Source of the DNA: Dasyornis broadbenti
Lineage: Eukaryota > Chordata > Aves > Passeriformes > Dasyornithidae
NCBI GenBank assembly: GCA_013397935.1
Contig: VZRN01004250.1
Location: 634,569 to 698,568 of the forward strand
Direction of reading: 5' to 3'
DNA length: 64,000 nt
Shown piece by piece: positions 12,112-23,737 of this stretch. Each line of letters begins with the position of its first letter. Within the stretch, counting starts at the first letter, position 1. The translations under genes and the position numbers were made by a program. A model generated the notes under the pieces. It did no database searches and had not been told where the DNA came from. It saw only the letters and a list, made by a program, of their open reading frames with translations.

Positions 12112-14080
12112 CATGCTCTTTTTATCCTCGGAAGGACACAGAATTGAGTCTCATTTCTGCTTGCTGTTATAACAGTGTTTGCTATCTGCAGTTGTTGAAG
12201 GGGCAGTTCATGTCCCTTAATAATGGACTCTAAAACGCACCCCTTTTAATCTAAATTGAGAGGGGGGAAGCATTAGAAAGATTTTTCTCTCTGAATAAGT
12301 ATGCTGGTGTAAGAACCTTTGGGGTAAAATAGTTTTGTTCCAATTCCTCAATAAAATGTCAAGTGCAATGATAGATGAACAGGCAATCCTGAAGTTTACT
12401 CAATATTATTTTGTTGCCAGTATCTAGGTCAAGATATTTCTGGTTTGCTTGAATCAGACAGAGTTTCCACAGGTCTTAAATAACACTGCTAATATTATAA
12501 GTGGTTTAGCTGTCAGGCAGGAAGGAAGCTTATTGATCAGCAGGAAAAGCACTGTGTGCATCTGAGCCATCTTTTCCTGCCTGGCTTTAATGAATCTGAA
12601 ATACAGCAGCAGACATGGAAAGTCCCTGTGCTGAGGGGGGTGGGAAGGAAGCTTGTAACACACCTGCCTCCTTCCTTAGCCTCTTGCATGGCTTTTACTA
12701 GAAGCCCAAAGTATAACTTTTCCATAATCCTGAAAGTACGAGCCACTTAGCTCAGGAGTGAGTGAGTACAGGGGGAAGTCAAAAATTCCCTCACCGTTGA
12801 TTAAATTTGGGCCCTGACTTTGGATTTGAACCCAATCTTTGTGCTGTCAGAGTGTTATTTTGGGTGAATGTGCTTGTCAGATGCTGGTTCCCACCTGAAT
12901 ATCCCCGTGGGGAAAACTCATGACTGGTTTAAGCCACTAAACTCAGAAAACATAAGCAGATACCAAAAGAGTCAAGGGTGAACAATGACTTTGGCACTGC
13001 AACCCCTAAATTCATCCAGGGATTACACCTTAGTCAGCTACTCAATTTGAATCCAAAGGACTTGGAGGTCCAATCCAGGAAAAAAAATACTCTGACTTTT
13101 CTAGGTTGTCCTAAAAGGAACTTCAGTCCATCCTTCCTTTTGGAGGTTTGTGATGTTGCCAAAGAAGTTCAAGGTAACCTGTCTTTGCTCAAAGCAGAAA
13201 GGTACAGGAGTTGTGACATCATCTTTTCTAAGAATGGCTCCCACCTTTCACATGGTATTATTTACAGAAAATAGTGCAGTAAATAGTTCAGAAATTACAG
13301 AAAATAGTTCAGTAGGAATCCCTGAGCGAGCGTCATCATCGTGAGATGAAAGAAAATCAGGGTGTGTCCTCTGCCCATTCTCTCAATGGAAACTCAGACA
13401 CTTCCTGTGACGCAGCGAGGCTTTGACAGGAGGAGAGGAGCAGAGCAGGTAGCCAGGGAATTCCAGCATCATCCTGGGATATGGGAAGTGTTCATTTGAA
13501 GCCCTCTGGTTGAGAAGGAGAATTTCTGCAGGAGTGCAGGAGAAATCCCGTGAAGCAGCAGTGGCATTTCTATGGTGTGGTTTGGCCTGAGAGGAGACCC
13601 AGCAGTGGGCTCTGGGAGGAGCACACCCCACCTGCAGCTCCTGAAGGTGTTGAGGGAGTTGAAAGCCTGTTTTGTGGAGTCCCAGCGGAGCTGGGCTGAG
13701 CCGGGTGTGCAGCCCAGCTCGAGTGGGGACATGCCCTGATGCTGAGAGGACAGAGAGCACAGAGCTCTGCTGCTGGAAATAAAGGTGTGTAAAGGGCTGG
13801 GGATTGGGAACATCGCCTGCTCCAGTGAAGGTGGACACAGGGCAGGCTGTGCCAAGCAGCTGAGCTGCTCTGACAGTTCACTCCTGCCAGAAGAGGGATG
13901 TCTCTCTAAAGCACCCAGCTCTTGGCAGAGCTTTGCTGGACCAGCTCACCACTGCTGCACTCAGAGCAAGCACCTCGAGGGACTTCATCCTGCCAGGTGT
14001 TTGCAGGAGGTCACAATGAGGCAGAAAAACGAATCCTTCTCAGCCAAGCAGTTTTATTTACCATGTGTTCCTGTTTGCAG
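12112..14080. other. Single-copy noncoding DNA
   Basis: No gene was recognised. At 12795-12860 the words 'ggatttgaacccaat' and 'tgctgtcagag' weakly recall the minus strand of a MIR-type SINE, too decayed to annotate separately. A 33-bp near-tandem duplication at 13262-13315 is listed on its own. The frames on both strands between 13383 and 14087 overlap and lack support. Confidence 0.5.
13262..13315. repeat. Short tandem duplication, period 33
   Basis: 'ttacagaaaatagtgcagta' at 13262 recurs as 'ttacagaaaatagttcagta' at 13295 with a single change over about 20 bases. It is a local slippage duplication without further copies. Confidence 0.8.
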
Positions 14081-14236
14081 TTTCTGAAGGATCTGGAAGA
14101 AATTACAAGAGTGGCAGTGGTGAGAGGGACGTACTCCAGATTGGCAGGGTTGGTTTGTGTTTTGTTACCCCATTGGCTCTTCCTAATGATGTGCTGGTGG
14201 TATTCCTGGATTTCTCGAGCTCTCATGCTAGCTCTG
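14081..14236 (+). other. Exon-like segment, 156 nt, strong splice signals, unproven
   Basis: The acceptor 'tgtgttcctgtttgcag' and donor 'gctctg/gtaagt' are both close to consensus. The length, 156 nt, is a multiple of three. Two of three frames are open across it. Phase 0 gives a peptide beginning FLKDLEEITRVAVVRG and ending in a hydrophobic, Trp-rich stretch (residues 21-52) that could be a membrane segment. Starting two bases in gives SEGSGRNYKSGSGERDVLQ and then a hydrophobic run. I recognise neither. Two competing open frames argue for chance or a noncoding transcript exon as much as for a protein exon. Confidence 0.22.
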
Positions 14237-14299
14237 GTAAGTGTGTAGAAAGGGAAGAATGAACATCACACAGCAAGTAACAGTTTGGTGTGGGTGGGG

Positions 14300-14395
14300 T
14301 TTGTTTTGTTTGTTTGTTTTGTTTGTTTGTGGTTTTGGGTTTGTTTTTGTTTGTTTGTTTTTGGGTATTTTTTTGTTTGGTTTTGTTTGTTTTTC
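14300..14395. repeat. GTTT-rich low-complexity tract
   Basis: About 95 bases are made almost only of G and T, mostly GTTT and GTTTT units. The minus strand reads as CAAA repeats. It could be a decayed poly(A)-type tail of a minus-strand retroelement or a simple repeat; no element body was identified next to it. Confidence 0.9.
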
Positions 14396-17300
14396 AGATC
14401 TGTTTCAGGCTGAAAAATGCATCTGTAGCCCACTTAGATAGGAGTGTTGTATTACTTTTCCTGGTTCTTTATTTGTTCCATATTCCTTAATGTTGTATCA
14501 AGCTACCCAGCCTGTGTTCTGGGGAGGATCTGACCCTGCAGGTCCCATAGCAAAGCCCCCCACTAAAGGGGTGTAACTGTCCCAATAATGTGCTTCCAGT
14601 GCACAGAAAAGAAATCCGATGGAAAAGCGACATGATAAGAGACAAGCCGTGTTAAACAGAGATGTTTTCTGTATATCACACCCCACCATGGTGTATTTCA
14701 TAATACATCAGAATCCCAGGGAAGAAGCAGACCTGCTAAAAGAATAACATTTTGGTGCCAGGGAAATTATGCATTTAATAGATCTCTGCTGTATTTTGTA
14801 GAGAGATTTGCAGCTACATTCGGCCTTGGCTAAAATGTGATGGCAGCATGTTGTAGGAGCCAGGTCCTCCGCAGGGCTTCCTGTTACAGCAACGGAGCTG
14901 TAAATGGTGTTCTGCAAGTGGCAAGTGTCAGAAGGCAGCAGGATGTCATTGCAGCTGGGAGGTGCTTTTGATGAACTGGCCCGTTTGGATGCTGGGTTGT
15001 CCAGCAGAAAATCCGGTCAGGTTACTTTTGAGATGCTTGAAGGGGAGGAAGTTTGACTGTGCTCTACAGCCTTGCTGCAGTGGATCCAGATCCTGATCCT
15101 TATCCAGATCTGCTCTGGCTAGACCAGAACCTCAGGGAAAAGTTCCTTTTCCTGCATGCGGCCTCCCCTCACCCCAGGCAACTGCTGATGGGACGCGTCC
15201 CTTGCTGAGAGGCAGCATGGATGGAAGGGATCTTCCTCCAGCCTTTCTCCTGCTGGTTCTTCTTGTCCAAGAGAAACCTCAGCTCAATGCTTTGAATGGA
15301 AACCTTTCCAAACATTGCCAGCTGCCGGTGAAAAATCATGGATGTGATGCTTTGATTTTGCATAGAGGGTTTGAAAAATATCGCCTGCAGCGTGTCAGAG
15401 AGTGACAGCTGCTTGCAACCTTTTTTATGGGCACTTCCTTTCTGCAGCATTCAGAAGACGAAAGAGCTGATCCTCTGTTACTTTTGTGTTTGCCTGGGAA
15501 GAGATGTTTCTCTGGGAGAATGAGGATTGTCTCAGAAGAGACCAAGCTGTCACTAAAAGCCTTGTGCATTCTGACTGCATGAGGAGAAAAGGCAATTTGA
15601 TAAAGATATGCCTCACTCCTCTGCCCCTGCCTCCCGCCATGTACCTGTCCCCGAAAGGAGCCTGAAAGGGAAGAGGATGCTGCCTGGGACACTGGATGGT
15701 GCTCTTGGCTGATGCCAGCAGCAGAAGGACACAACCTGGTCTGCAGGGACCTTGTGCCTCGTCATAGAAAATCCTAATGGGTTTGTTTTAATTTAGATTT
15801 CAAAGTCAATAGTTTGGTTTTCTCTTCCACGTTCGACTTTTTGAGTAAAAACTTTACCATTTTCTGACCACAGAAGGAGGAACTGGTTGAATTAAACTTC
15901 TTTGTAATGTAGGATAGTGGGAGAGATCTCTGTGCCAGGGATGGCTGTGGGGCAGGTGCAGCGGGAGGGGAGCACTGGGCAGGGTGGGATGTGGATGTTG
16001 TCCATGTCCAAGGAATGATGAGCGGGAGTTTCCACCCCCAGCAGTCAGCACTGGTGCTGCAGGGCCTACGCCGTGTCTGCAGGCTCGTGGGGGAGGCTAA
16101 AATAGATTCTTGGCATCCAGTCTTGGATCTTGGATCCTCTTTGCTTAATAGATTGCTCTGTCTCCCTAGTGATACTGTTGCAGCTGCAAGCCACAGAGGC
16201 ATTTTGGCTGAAGGCCTCTTGGTTTAAAGGAGAGAATACTGGATAGATCTGCTCGGCAGCAGCAGGACTGAATGCTCTCTCTCCACCCTGGCCTGGGAGA
16301 GTCCCAGTTCTGCTGACCTGAGGGACACATCCCTTCATGGCCCAGGCTCTGGAGATGAAGAAATAGTGTCTGCAAAAGCGTTTGGTTTATACAGAAAGAT
16401 GAGAGGTCTCTGCCCAAGAGGCTTTTTTGTGCCTTCTTTTCCCTTTGAAAGTTACTAAGTTTATTTTTGTCTGTGTGAGTTGGCCTGGTTTTTTTAATAT
16501 ATGGTAAAGGTGGCTAGAGTCCTGCATAGACACTTTTTTATATTTCATCTAAACCTAAACAAATAACGTTAAATAAAGGTCCTTTCACCTCCAGCTTGAT
16601 GGTTCAAATCCGATCGTGCTTGGGAACAGAAATGTTCGAGAGGTAAAAATAAAACATCTCCTGATTTATGAATAGAAGTGTCAAGCTCTAGCTTGCTGCG
16701 ATTACTGGCATCACATTATTTGTGAACATTCAGACAACTTCCAGAAAGCCACGAAACACATTTGTGGATCCCAGAAGTTTCATAAACTTCAGCCTGAGTG
16801 GTTATTTGCTTTCTGGTGGATAAGTGGGCTGGCTGGAGCTGTGTATCAAGGCCAGCTAACTAATGCTCAGGTCTCATAGTAATAATAATGAGTGCAGAGG
16901 CTCCTGTTTCTGTTCCACAGCAGAAGGTGGCAATTCTGCTCCAGTTTACACCAGACAATTGCCATTTGCTCTGGGGAGCTGTTGTTGCTGGTTTGGGGAA
17001 GCCAAGGAAGAGGGGATCCAACCCGACTTTCAAATCTTACGTTGTTTGCTGGGCCAGCTGTTGGGGGAAAAAAATAAATCAGTGATTTGCTTCAAGGCTG
17101 AACTGCTCTATTGGAGAAACCCCAACAGTGCCAACTCCAGGTAGTGCTTGCAGAGAACAGGAGGGGGTGGGAAGCAGGGCTGTGGTTCAGAGCTCTGTGC
17201 AAGGCAGGACGGAGCTGTTCCCCACACGAGAACATCAGCCATTCTCTGTATTTGTACCAGTGTTCAAGGGCCTTAAAAAGCACAGGGATTGGGCAAATCC

Positions 17301-17904
17301 ATATGGATTTCACTCCAGGAATAGAGATGCCACAATTAAAGCCTAAATTCAAGGCTAAGCTGACTGTCCCCCCAGCAGACCCTGCCATACACCCATTTGT
17401 TGGGCATTCAAAAGCAACTCGTGAATCCCAGGCTATGGGAGCCTTGGCTCGGAGCTATGGCAAGACGTGGCCTACAGCATTGCAGAGCTACCCTGGGACT
17501 AATTGTACGTGATATTTTGAACATTTTTAAATGTTCTTTTCCTTTATGTGAGTCTTTATATTCTCTCCCTGCTTTCTCTCCATCTGCAGGAAGTAAAATT
17601 TAGAAGAGGTTATTATAGCTGCTTTGTCACAACATATAGTACCTGCCTGGGGAAGTGACAGGATAGGGAGAACATGGCATGGTTTGCTTCTGCTACCACT
17701 TTGCATACGTGCGACTTTAAAACATTATTCACAATTTCTGTTAGCGTTATAAATAATAGATCAGGTCCACAATTTATTTGCTGAAAGTTCCAGCAGATGC
17801 AGTGTAATTAACAGACTGTAATCATTAGGTTTTGGAGAGAGGGTGACATATCAATTTTTAACTGTTTTTCCGCTTAGAAACACATCCAAGTAGTGCTGCC
17901 TCCA

Positions 17905-18080
17905 GAGGGATATGCACATGGATGAATGCACTTTGTGCATGCCATTTAATAGACATTCTCACTTTGCTTTCCAAGTATTAACATGTGTAAATCCCTTTGG
18001 CATGTGCAGATACGTGCAAGTGGGCTGTGCATCCATGGGATTTATTTGCATATGGAAGAAAGCATATGTGGGATTGTGTG
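17905..18080. promoter_or_regulatory. Candidate regulatory block: octamer site among E-box and TGTGCA words
   Basis: An exact POU octamer ATTTGCAT lies at about 18041-18048. Around it are CATATG and CACATG or CATGTG E-box words and many alternating TGTGCA and TGCATG words ('ctttgtgcatgcc', 'ggcatgtgcagat', 'ggctgtgcatcc'). There is no supported coding frame. Known octamer and E-box factors act in developmental enhancers. That this block is such an enhancer is inference; no conservation data were available. Confidence 0.2.
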
Positions 18081-19489
18081 CACCGAGTTACACTTGTGCT
18101 GAAGTCCTTTGTGCAACTGACCTTACGAAGTATCTCTTCAAATCTGCAACTCAGTGCTTCGGCTCCTTTTGCCTCAAAAGCAGGGTGATTTTGGGTGGAG
18201 GAATGATGATATTATTTCAGGAAATAAACCTTTGAGGTGTATTCCTCAGTTGCCTTGCCTCTAATATAGCAGCACGAAAAGCACAGAGGTGGAGAAACCG
18301 GTCTTGGTGGACAAATACAGGTGTAGCTGCGGGTGCAGGTGTTGAGCTGATACCCAAGCGAGTTCCAGTAATTACTGCTGGGGAGATTGTTCTTTCTACC
18401 CACACAAACAACCCTGTGGCTGCAGCATGAGCACCACGAGCTCTCTGCTGCTGGGGGTCTCGTCTGCTCAACAGACCTGTCCAACAAGTTGTGTTTGGCT
18501 CTCGTGGTCTCTGAGCAGGATGGGCACTGTGGTGTTGTGGTGCTCGCTCCCCACAGTGATGCAGGACATGGCCCAAAGGAGTGAATCCCACAGAGGTGAT
18601 CCAGGACAGGAATTATAATTTGCTTCTTGGGAGTATTAATGCATGCATTTGAGTTCTGAGGATGGTTGAAAATAGACAAAAGGAGTTTTGGGGAGAAGTG
18701 CTTTTCCTTTACATTTAGGAGGACTTCTAATGATTTTGTCCACTAGCTCCTGATTTCTGCCAATAAATTCTATTCTTTGTGCATGGAAGTAAAGATGATG
18801 GCAATATCTGAGATCATCTCCTTGAAATGCCAGTTAAAACCTGAGAAATCTTACTGGGGAAGCTGGTGAGAACCTTTTGGGAAACGGTCGGGTTGTCCAT
18901 CTCTAAACACCTACCACCATTACTTAAATGACTTCTTTTTTTTTAATGACAAGTAAAGGAGAGTACCCCTGACTTCCCCCATGTAGGCAGCCTTGCACAT
19001 GTGGATTTTTTTCCCTCTTCTTTTGGAGAAAGTGGATGTTTCACTCTGTGCCTTTTGGAGGCTCTAATTCAGTTTTCCTACTGTTACATCACTTTATTTA
19101 AGGACAGTGCAGGAGACAGGAAATCTGAACTGACTGCCTGGTGCTTAAGAAGGTGAATAACGACTTGGAGAAGACCTTGTGCGTATCTTTTGATCTTTGG
19201 GCTTCAGACACCCCTTCACCCATAATTAACTCGTGTGTTGACTGATCACCTGAGTGATCAAGGGAGACTCCGTATGTCAGTGGAAACCAGGGAACTATTA
19301 CTCCATGGCAAAACAGCAATCAAGCCAGCTCGTCTGTGATACAAATCAGACACCTGCAAGAACAAGTCACGTAATGGCAGAGCTGTGCTGGAGATGGATG
19401 ATATCCTAAATCATTATCTTCCATAGCATCAATTATGTTTACAGGGTAACCCACGCTATCTTCATGGCAAGCCCTGCATCCAGATAGCA

Positions 19490-20480
19490 GCAGCAACAAC
19501 AGAAATTAAAATTACAGCACGAATTTCGGGAGGGGCAGTGCACTATGCACGACGGGCCAATAAATCAAGACCATCCGTGGATTAGATGGAGGGGAATGGG
19601 AATGGTTATCATCCTGTTGTATAAAACGCACAGCTTAGGCTCTGTAGATCATTTAAAATATATATGAATTTGAAATCAGCCAAAAGATATGTCAGGCATT
19701 TTTCTCCTTGGAATTATGGCATGTTTTTAAAGCCTAAGTGCTTTTCAGTACAAATTTTAGCATGGTTTGCATTCAAATGAAACATCTACCCTACGTGTGA
19801 AGCCCTTGCACACACTGCCTGTAAAAGTGGAGGGAATCTCTGGATTTATGGGTTCTTTTGCACATTCTGTCAAAGTCAGCTGTCCTGCCTAATGGAGCCC
19901 AAGGAGCAGGAAAGGCTTTCATTGCACAACTTTCCGTAAGAGAGATAATGTCTGCTGTCTGACACACTGCAGCGTGTAAACAAAGACTCCAAATCAGTTT
20001 GTATGAAAAGTAGGAACCTCAGCTGGGAAGGGATTAAGTTAATAACATTTTCTGTAATGTCTTTATCAGCATTTCTGTGGCCAGTTTGCGACAATAAACA
20101 GGCAAAAAAAGAAGCTCATGTTCGAGATGGAAGTAAATTTCAGGCTGATATGAGTGATGTACCTCATAACCAGTTATAATTAGAAGGGAGGCTTCTTACA
20201 GCACCATTCCTCTATAAATCACAGCAGATATTACCTCAACTTGTACAACAACCACGAAATATGCTGTGAAATTTGAAACTCATGAAAAATAGGTTCTTTT
20301 GTCGCAATTTCGTTCTCAGAAAAGCTCTCATTTGATACAAGCGTACGCCTTTTTTTGACTGATTTCTTAAAAATACGGTAACCAGCCTCAATTCCTTAGA
20401 AAGCTGTGTTAATTTAGTAAAGTATTTTTTGTTTTTGATAATCACAATTTGTGCAAGCTGAAAGCAATGCACATTTTGCA
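19490..20480. promoter_or_regulatory. AT-rich candidate conserved block
   Basis: The region combines AT-rich sequence with retained CpG words ('cgaatttcggg', 'cacgacgggcc', 'catccgtgg', 'gtttgcgacaataaac', 'aagcgtacgcc', 'aatacggtaacc') and has no repeats or long frames. In avian DNA, CpG outside islands is lost by methylation, so surviving CpG in an AT-rich setting can mark constraint. This is suggestive only. Part of the block may be unremarkable. Confidence 0.18.
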
Positions 20481-21311
20481 ACACAGAATCCTTTCTTGCA
20501 AGAGTCTATCAAAAAAACTCAAGCAAAAGTTTTCTATGGCAGAAGCTTCAATTTTACACCGAAGAAGTCAGAAGCACAGGATGATAGCAGAATAGATGTG
20601 CATTTTCCTTTTCTCTTCTGACAGAGTCAGCTTTGACCTGGCCTGGTGCCCACTGCCATTATTCCAGATGTGACCATGGAAAGTCCACAGGGAAAGCAAC
20701 CCTAGGGAACAAGGTCTTGCCGGCTTGATGCCTAAAAACGAAACAAAAACCAAGTCAGATTCCTCGAGCCTTTCTCTTGTACTAAGGTCTAAGTCTTTTT
20801 CCTGTGATATTTTATTATATTTTTAATAGAAAATGGATGAGTTCATTTTAGAAATGTGTTCTCTGAAAACCTATGAACCATTCAGGACTGTTGGCATGGT
20901 AGGGCTGTAGCTGCCTCTATTAATCCTAATTTCAAGCTGTAATTGCAAAAAAACCCATCATTATATCCCCCAGCTACCTCCCTTGAAAGGATTGATGCAC
21001 AGGGCAAAGCATGATAAGAACTTCTATATGGGCCAAGTGCTTACAGACACTTTAACGCCCTCATTTTGGCATGGCCTGGGTTTGGAACCTTGGGTTTGGT
21101 TCCTCTGGTGTGGAAGAATGTGACAGACATTGGGGAGAAACCTTCACTCTTCTACTGACCTCATTTCTTGGGCTCCACTTGAAATAAGGCAGGGGACCCG
21201 TGTAGGACGCATGGATTTAGCAGGAGAGGTCACAGCGATCTAGAGAGCCCTGGAAGGGCTGGGGTTGCTTGTGTTGCAGCTACAGAGCTTAATTTCTCTG
21301 CCCCCTGTGCC

Positions 21312-21474
21312 AGTTTTAGATATTAGGAAGAGATTCTTCCCTGTGAGGGTGGGGAGGCCCTGGCACAGGGTGCCCAGAGAAGCTGCGGCTGCCCCTGGGT
21401 CCCTGGAAGTGTCCAAGGCCAGGGTGGAGAGGGCTTGGAGCAACCTGGGACAGTGGAAGGTGTCCCTGTGATGC
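21312..21474 (+). mobile_element. CR1 LINE fragment (internal 3' region)
   Basis: The sequence 'ttagatattaggaagagatt', 'cttccctgtgagggtgggga', 'ggtgcccagagaagctg', 'ccctggaagtgtccaaggcc' and 'gcttggagcaacctggg' follows the standard avian CR1 stretch just before the 3' tail. Orientation is plus. It breaks off after 'ggaaggtgtccctg'; a short 'tgatgctatgaa' follows, so the final tail is mostly deleted. The copy has diverged moderately from the consensus I remember. Confidence 0.9.
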
Positions 21475-22112
21475 TATGAAACACCTTCCAGAATATCTGC
21501 TCAGCAGAGCAGTTGATGTGAGAGATCAGGGGACGAATTAGAAAGCAGCCATGGCTCCCCCTCTCGCTGGGCAGGTGTTTCAAGTGAATGTGTTTCAAGG
21601 ACCTGAGGAGGAATAAAAGTAGAAGATTGTAGTTCCTCCTTGAACCTGCCCATGTTACCAGATATGAAATGCAAAGCCTATTAACTGTGCCAAGGTCTTT
21701 TACTGTGACTGGTCCTCAGAGAAGATGCAAAACCCCCTTTTCCTTAAAGGAAATGGTGGAGGTTTCAGATGCTGAACTCCTCTTCCAGAACAGGAACCTC
21801 CTTGCACTGGTGTTCTCTCAAGCCCACAAGAACACAACTATTTCATGACAACTCAGGGAGGTGAACACCCAAGACCTTCAAGGTACCAAAATACTTTCAG
21901 GATCTCTGCCCGGGAGATTAGCTCTTCGTTGGCAACTCAGAGTATTTTATCTTCAGAGTCAAATAACTCTACTTATGGCTCAGTATTAAAAACCAGTCAT
22001 GTCTGTTTAATGCACTCAACTTGGAGGAGTAAACGTGTAGGGCAAGAAACATTTTTATAAATCTTAGACTAAAATCAGTAGGGGGAAAATAAAGGTTTAC
22101 GTTGTGATTGGA

Positions 22113-22195
22113 TGTAGCAAGAGTGAGATGTCATTACTCAAGGGAACATAATCTGTCAGGCTGGGTTCAAATCCGTGGGACACACTTAGCTGCTT
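22113..22195 (+). mobile_element. MIR-type tRNA-derived SINE, 5' part, decayed
   Basis: The segment holds 'tgtagcaagagtgaga', resembling a degenerate A-box region, and after about 45 bases 'gtcaggctgggttcaaatcc', an exact B-box word in the same context as MIR ('gtcagacagacctgggttcgaatcc' in the remembered consensus, shortened). It continues 'gggacacacttagctgc', like the MIR stretch before 'tgtgtgacc'. The copy is ancient and inactive. Identification is from memory and moderate. Confidence 0.45.
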
Positions 22196-22938
22196 CAAAA
22201 ATAAACTAGTGTTTCTAAAGAATTAAACAAAACTCTTGTTTATTAGGTGAAATTATCAATTGTTTTGTCTTCCAGAGGTAAACAAAGAGCTGAGGGAGTC
22301 TCAATCACTCGGTCTTATGACCTTATGGTCACTGTCCAAAATACCAGCAGTGACGTTCCACACCAAAGAACTAAGAAGAAGAAAAGCAGATACTCAGCAG
22401 GGTTAGCCCAGTGTCTTTCCAAGTAATCCCTTATTTTTACAAAACATTTCCATATGGGAAACTCTATGACTGAGCAGATGCACTGAAAACAGCGTGGTCA
22501 GTGCTTTGTGGAGATGCTGATATGGGCTGTTGAATACCCAGAACAGTTGAGAGGCTTCAGCAGGGCTGCCCTGCACAGCTGAATGTAAAACTGATGCCTG
22601 GGGCTGAAAATTGATCTGTAACATGAAACTCCAACCACAGAGTGGGCATCACCATTTGGAAGGGAAGCAGATAACTAATATTAGCTCATCTAGTAAAGAT
22701 GAGGAGCTGGACAGGGTCTGAAGAATTCTTGCAGATATGAAGTCCTTACCTTGAACTTTGTGGAAAATTGGTTCAAAACACGAATTTGTAGCAGATACTT
22801 ATTTATGTAATGGTCCCGAGATGTAACCCTGAATCTAAATCCTTTTGTTTTTGCTGGGCAGAGTCGGGATATGGCTCTCCATGGACCCTGCAGGACAGCC
22901 TGTCTACAGTTCACTAATCCTAGAAAGCAGACTTCAGA

Positions 22939-23038
22939 CAAAGCCTTCTTTTTTTTCCTTCCCCTTTCCCTTTGGTTTTCTTTTTTTTTTTTTTTTTCCT
23001 CTCTTTCTCTTCTTTTCTTTTCTTTCTTTCTTTTATTA
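22939..23038. repeat. Pyrimidine-rich tract with poly(T)
   Basis: The tract runs from 'cttcttttttttccttcccc' through an 18-T run near 22980-22997 to TTTC repeats. The minus strand is almost all purine. No retroelement body is recognised beside it. Confidence 0.9.
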
Positions 23039-23613
23039 AAGGGGAAATTAGCTGCAATAATACAAACCCATCATGCTCTCTCTGGTTACAGCCGAGTGAC
23101 ACTACATCAGCAGCAGAATATGTAGAAATTAAACTGCAACAACGCACCAAGGAGAGGCACAGCAATATCATAAAAATTATCCACAGTACAATATGACTAA
23201 TGTTGTGTGAAATGCATTCATTGGCCAAATGATGTCTAGGTGTATCTTAAGGAGTTATGCTGATGGAGATAATGGTTATAGAACAGAGATAAAGGAAGGA
23301 AAGGCGAGTGAAAGACAAAAGGTTGCAGCAAGGGCAGCCTGGCTGGGGAGGATGCTCAAGCAGGTGAGTTTGAACAGGAAAGCTGAGCTGTTCTGGAATA
23401 TAGAAGGATGTGAGAAAAACTCCTTTCCCCCTCACGTGTCTGGTGAGGAGGTGTGCTGCTGTTTCAGGCACACACACACACGTTCCTGTGCTCTTTCTCA
23501 CCTCCATTTGTGCGGACTTTTTGCAAACATTTATCTAAAAATACAGGCTGCGTATCTGTTAAATATTCTCTGGCTCTATTCCTTATAGAAATGTCTTTGT
23601 TTTCTCTTCCTAG

Positions 23614-23737
23614 GTACAAAAGGAAGCAAAAATCCAAAGGGAATTTGGATTCATTGATTTCGTTAGAATGTCCCAAACCAAGAAATTACCTCCAACTTAG
23701 CCAGAGAGTGGATGTCTACAGAAAACACATCATTAAG
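23614..23737 (+). other. Exon-like segment, 124 nt, unproven
   Basis: It is preceded by a very good acceptor, 'tttgttttctcttcctag'. After one base, 41 codons are open to a weaker donor, AAG/gtgcac. The peptide is basic at the start (YKRKQKSKGNLDSLISLECP) and ends YRKHIIK. The phase-0 frame instead reads 28 codons (VQKEAKIQREFGFIDFVRMS and on) to a stop, as a terminal exon could. Two plausible readings and no recognised family keep confidence low. Confidence 0.15.

Larger units (their letters stand above)
14396..21311. other. Single-copy noncoding DNA with AT-rich blocks
   Basis: No gene was recognised. Exon-like frames near 16888-17140 have a good acceptor ('tttctgttccacag' at about 16920) but compete in three frames. 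'Ggttcaaatcc' near 16611 matches a tRNA B box, but no T stem pairs around it. AT-rich blocks at 17905-18080 and 19490-20480 are listed separately. The rest shows no transposon or satellite that I can name. Confidence 0.5.

Noticed and set aside
11241..12233. Frames of 200-270 codons on both strands
   Set aside because: They exist only because N codons are read as open and because CTTC/GAAG repeats contain no stops.
16601..16625. B-box word GGTTCAAATCC suggesting a tRNA
   Set aside because: Flanking bases do not form the T stem, and no A box or cloverleaf can be drawn; at most a SINE trace.
16888..17140. Frames following the acceptor 'tttctgttccacag'
   Set aside because: Three overlapping frames are open and the only donor (TCCAG/gtagtg) is weak, so no reading is preferred.
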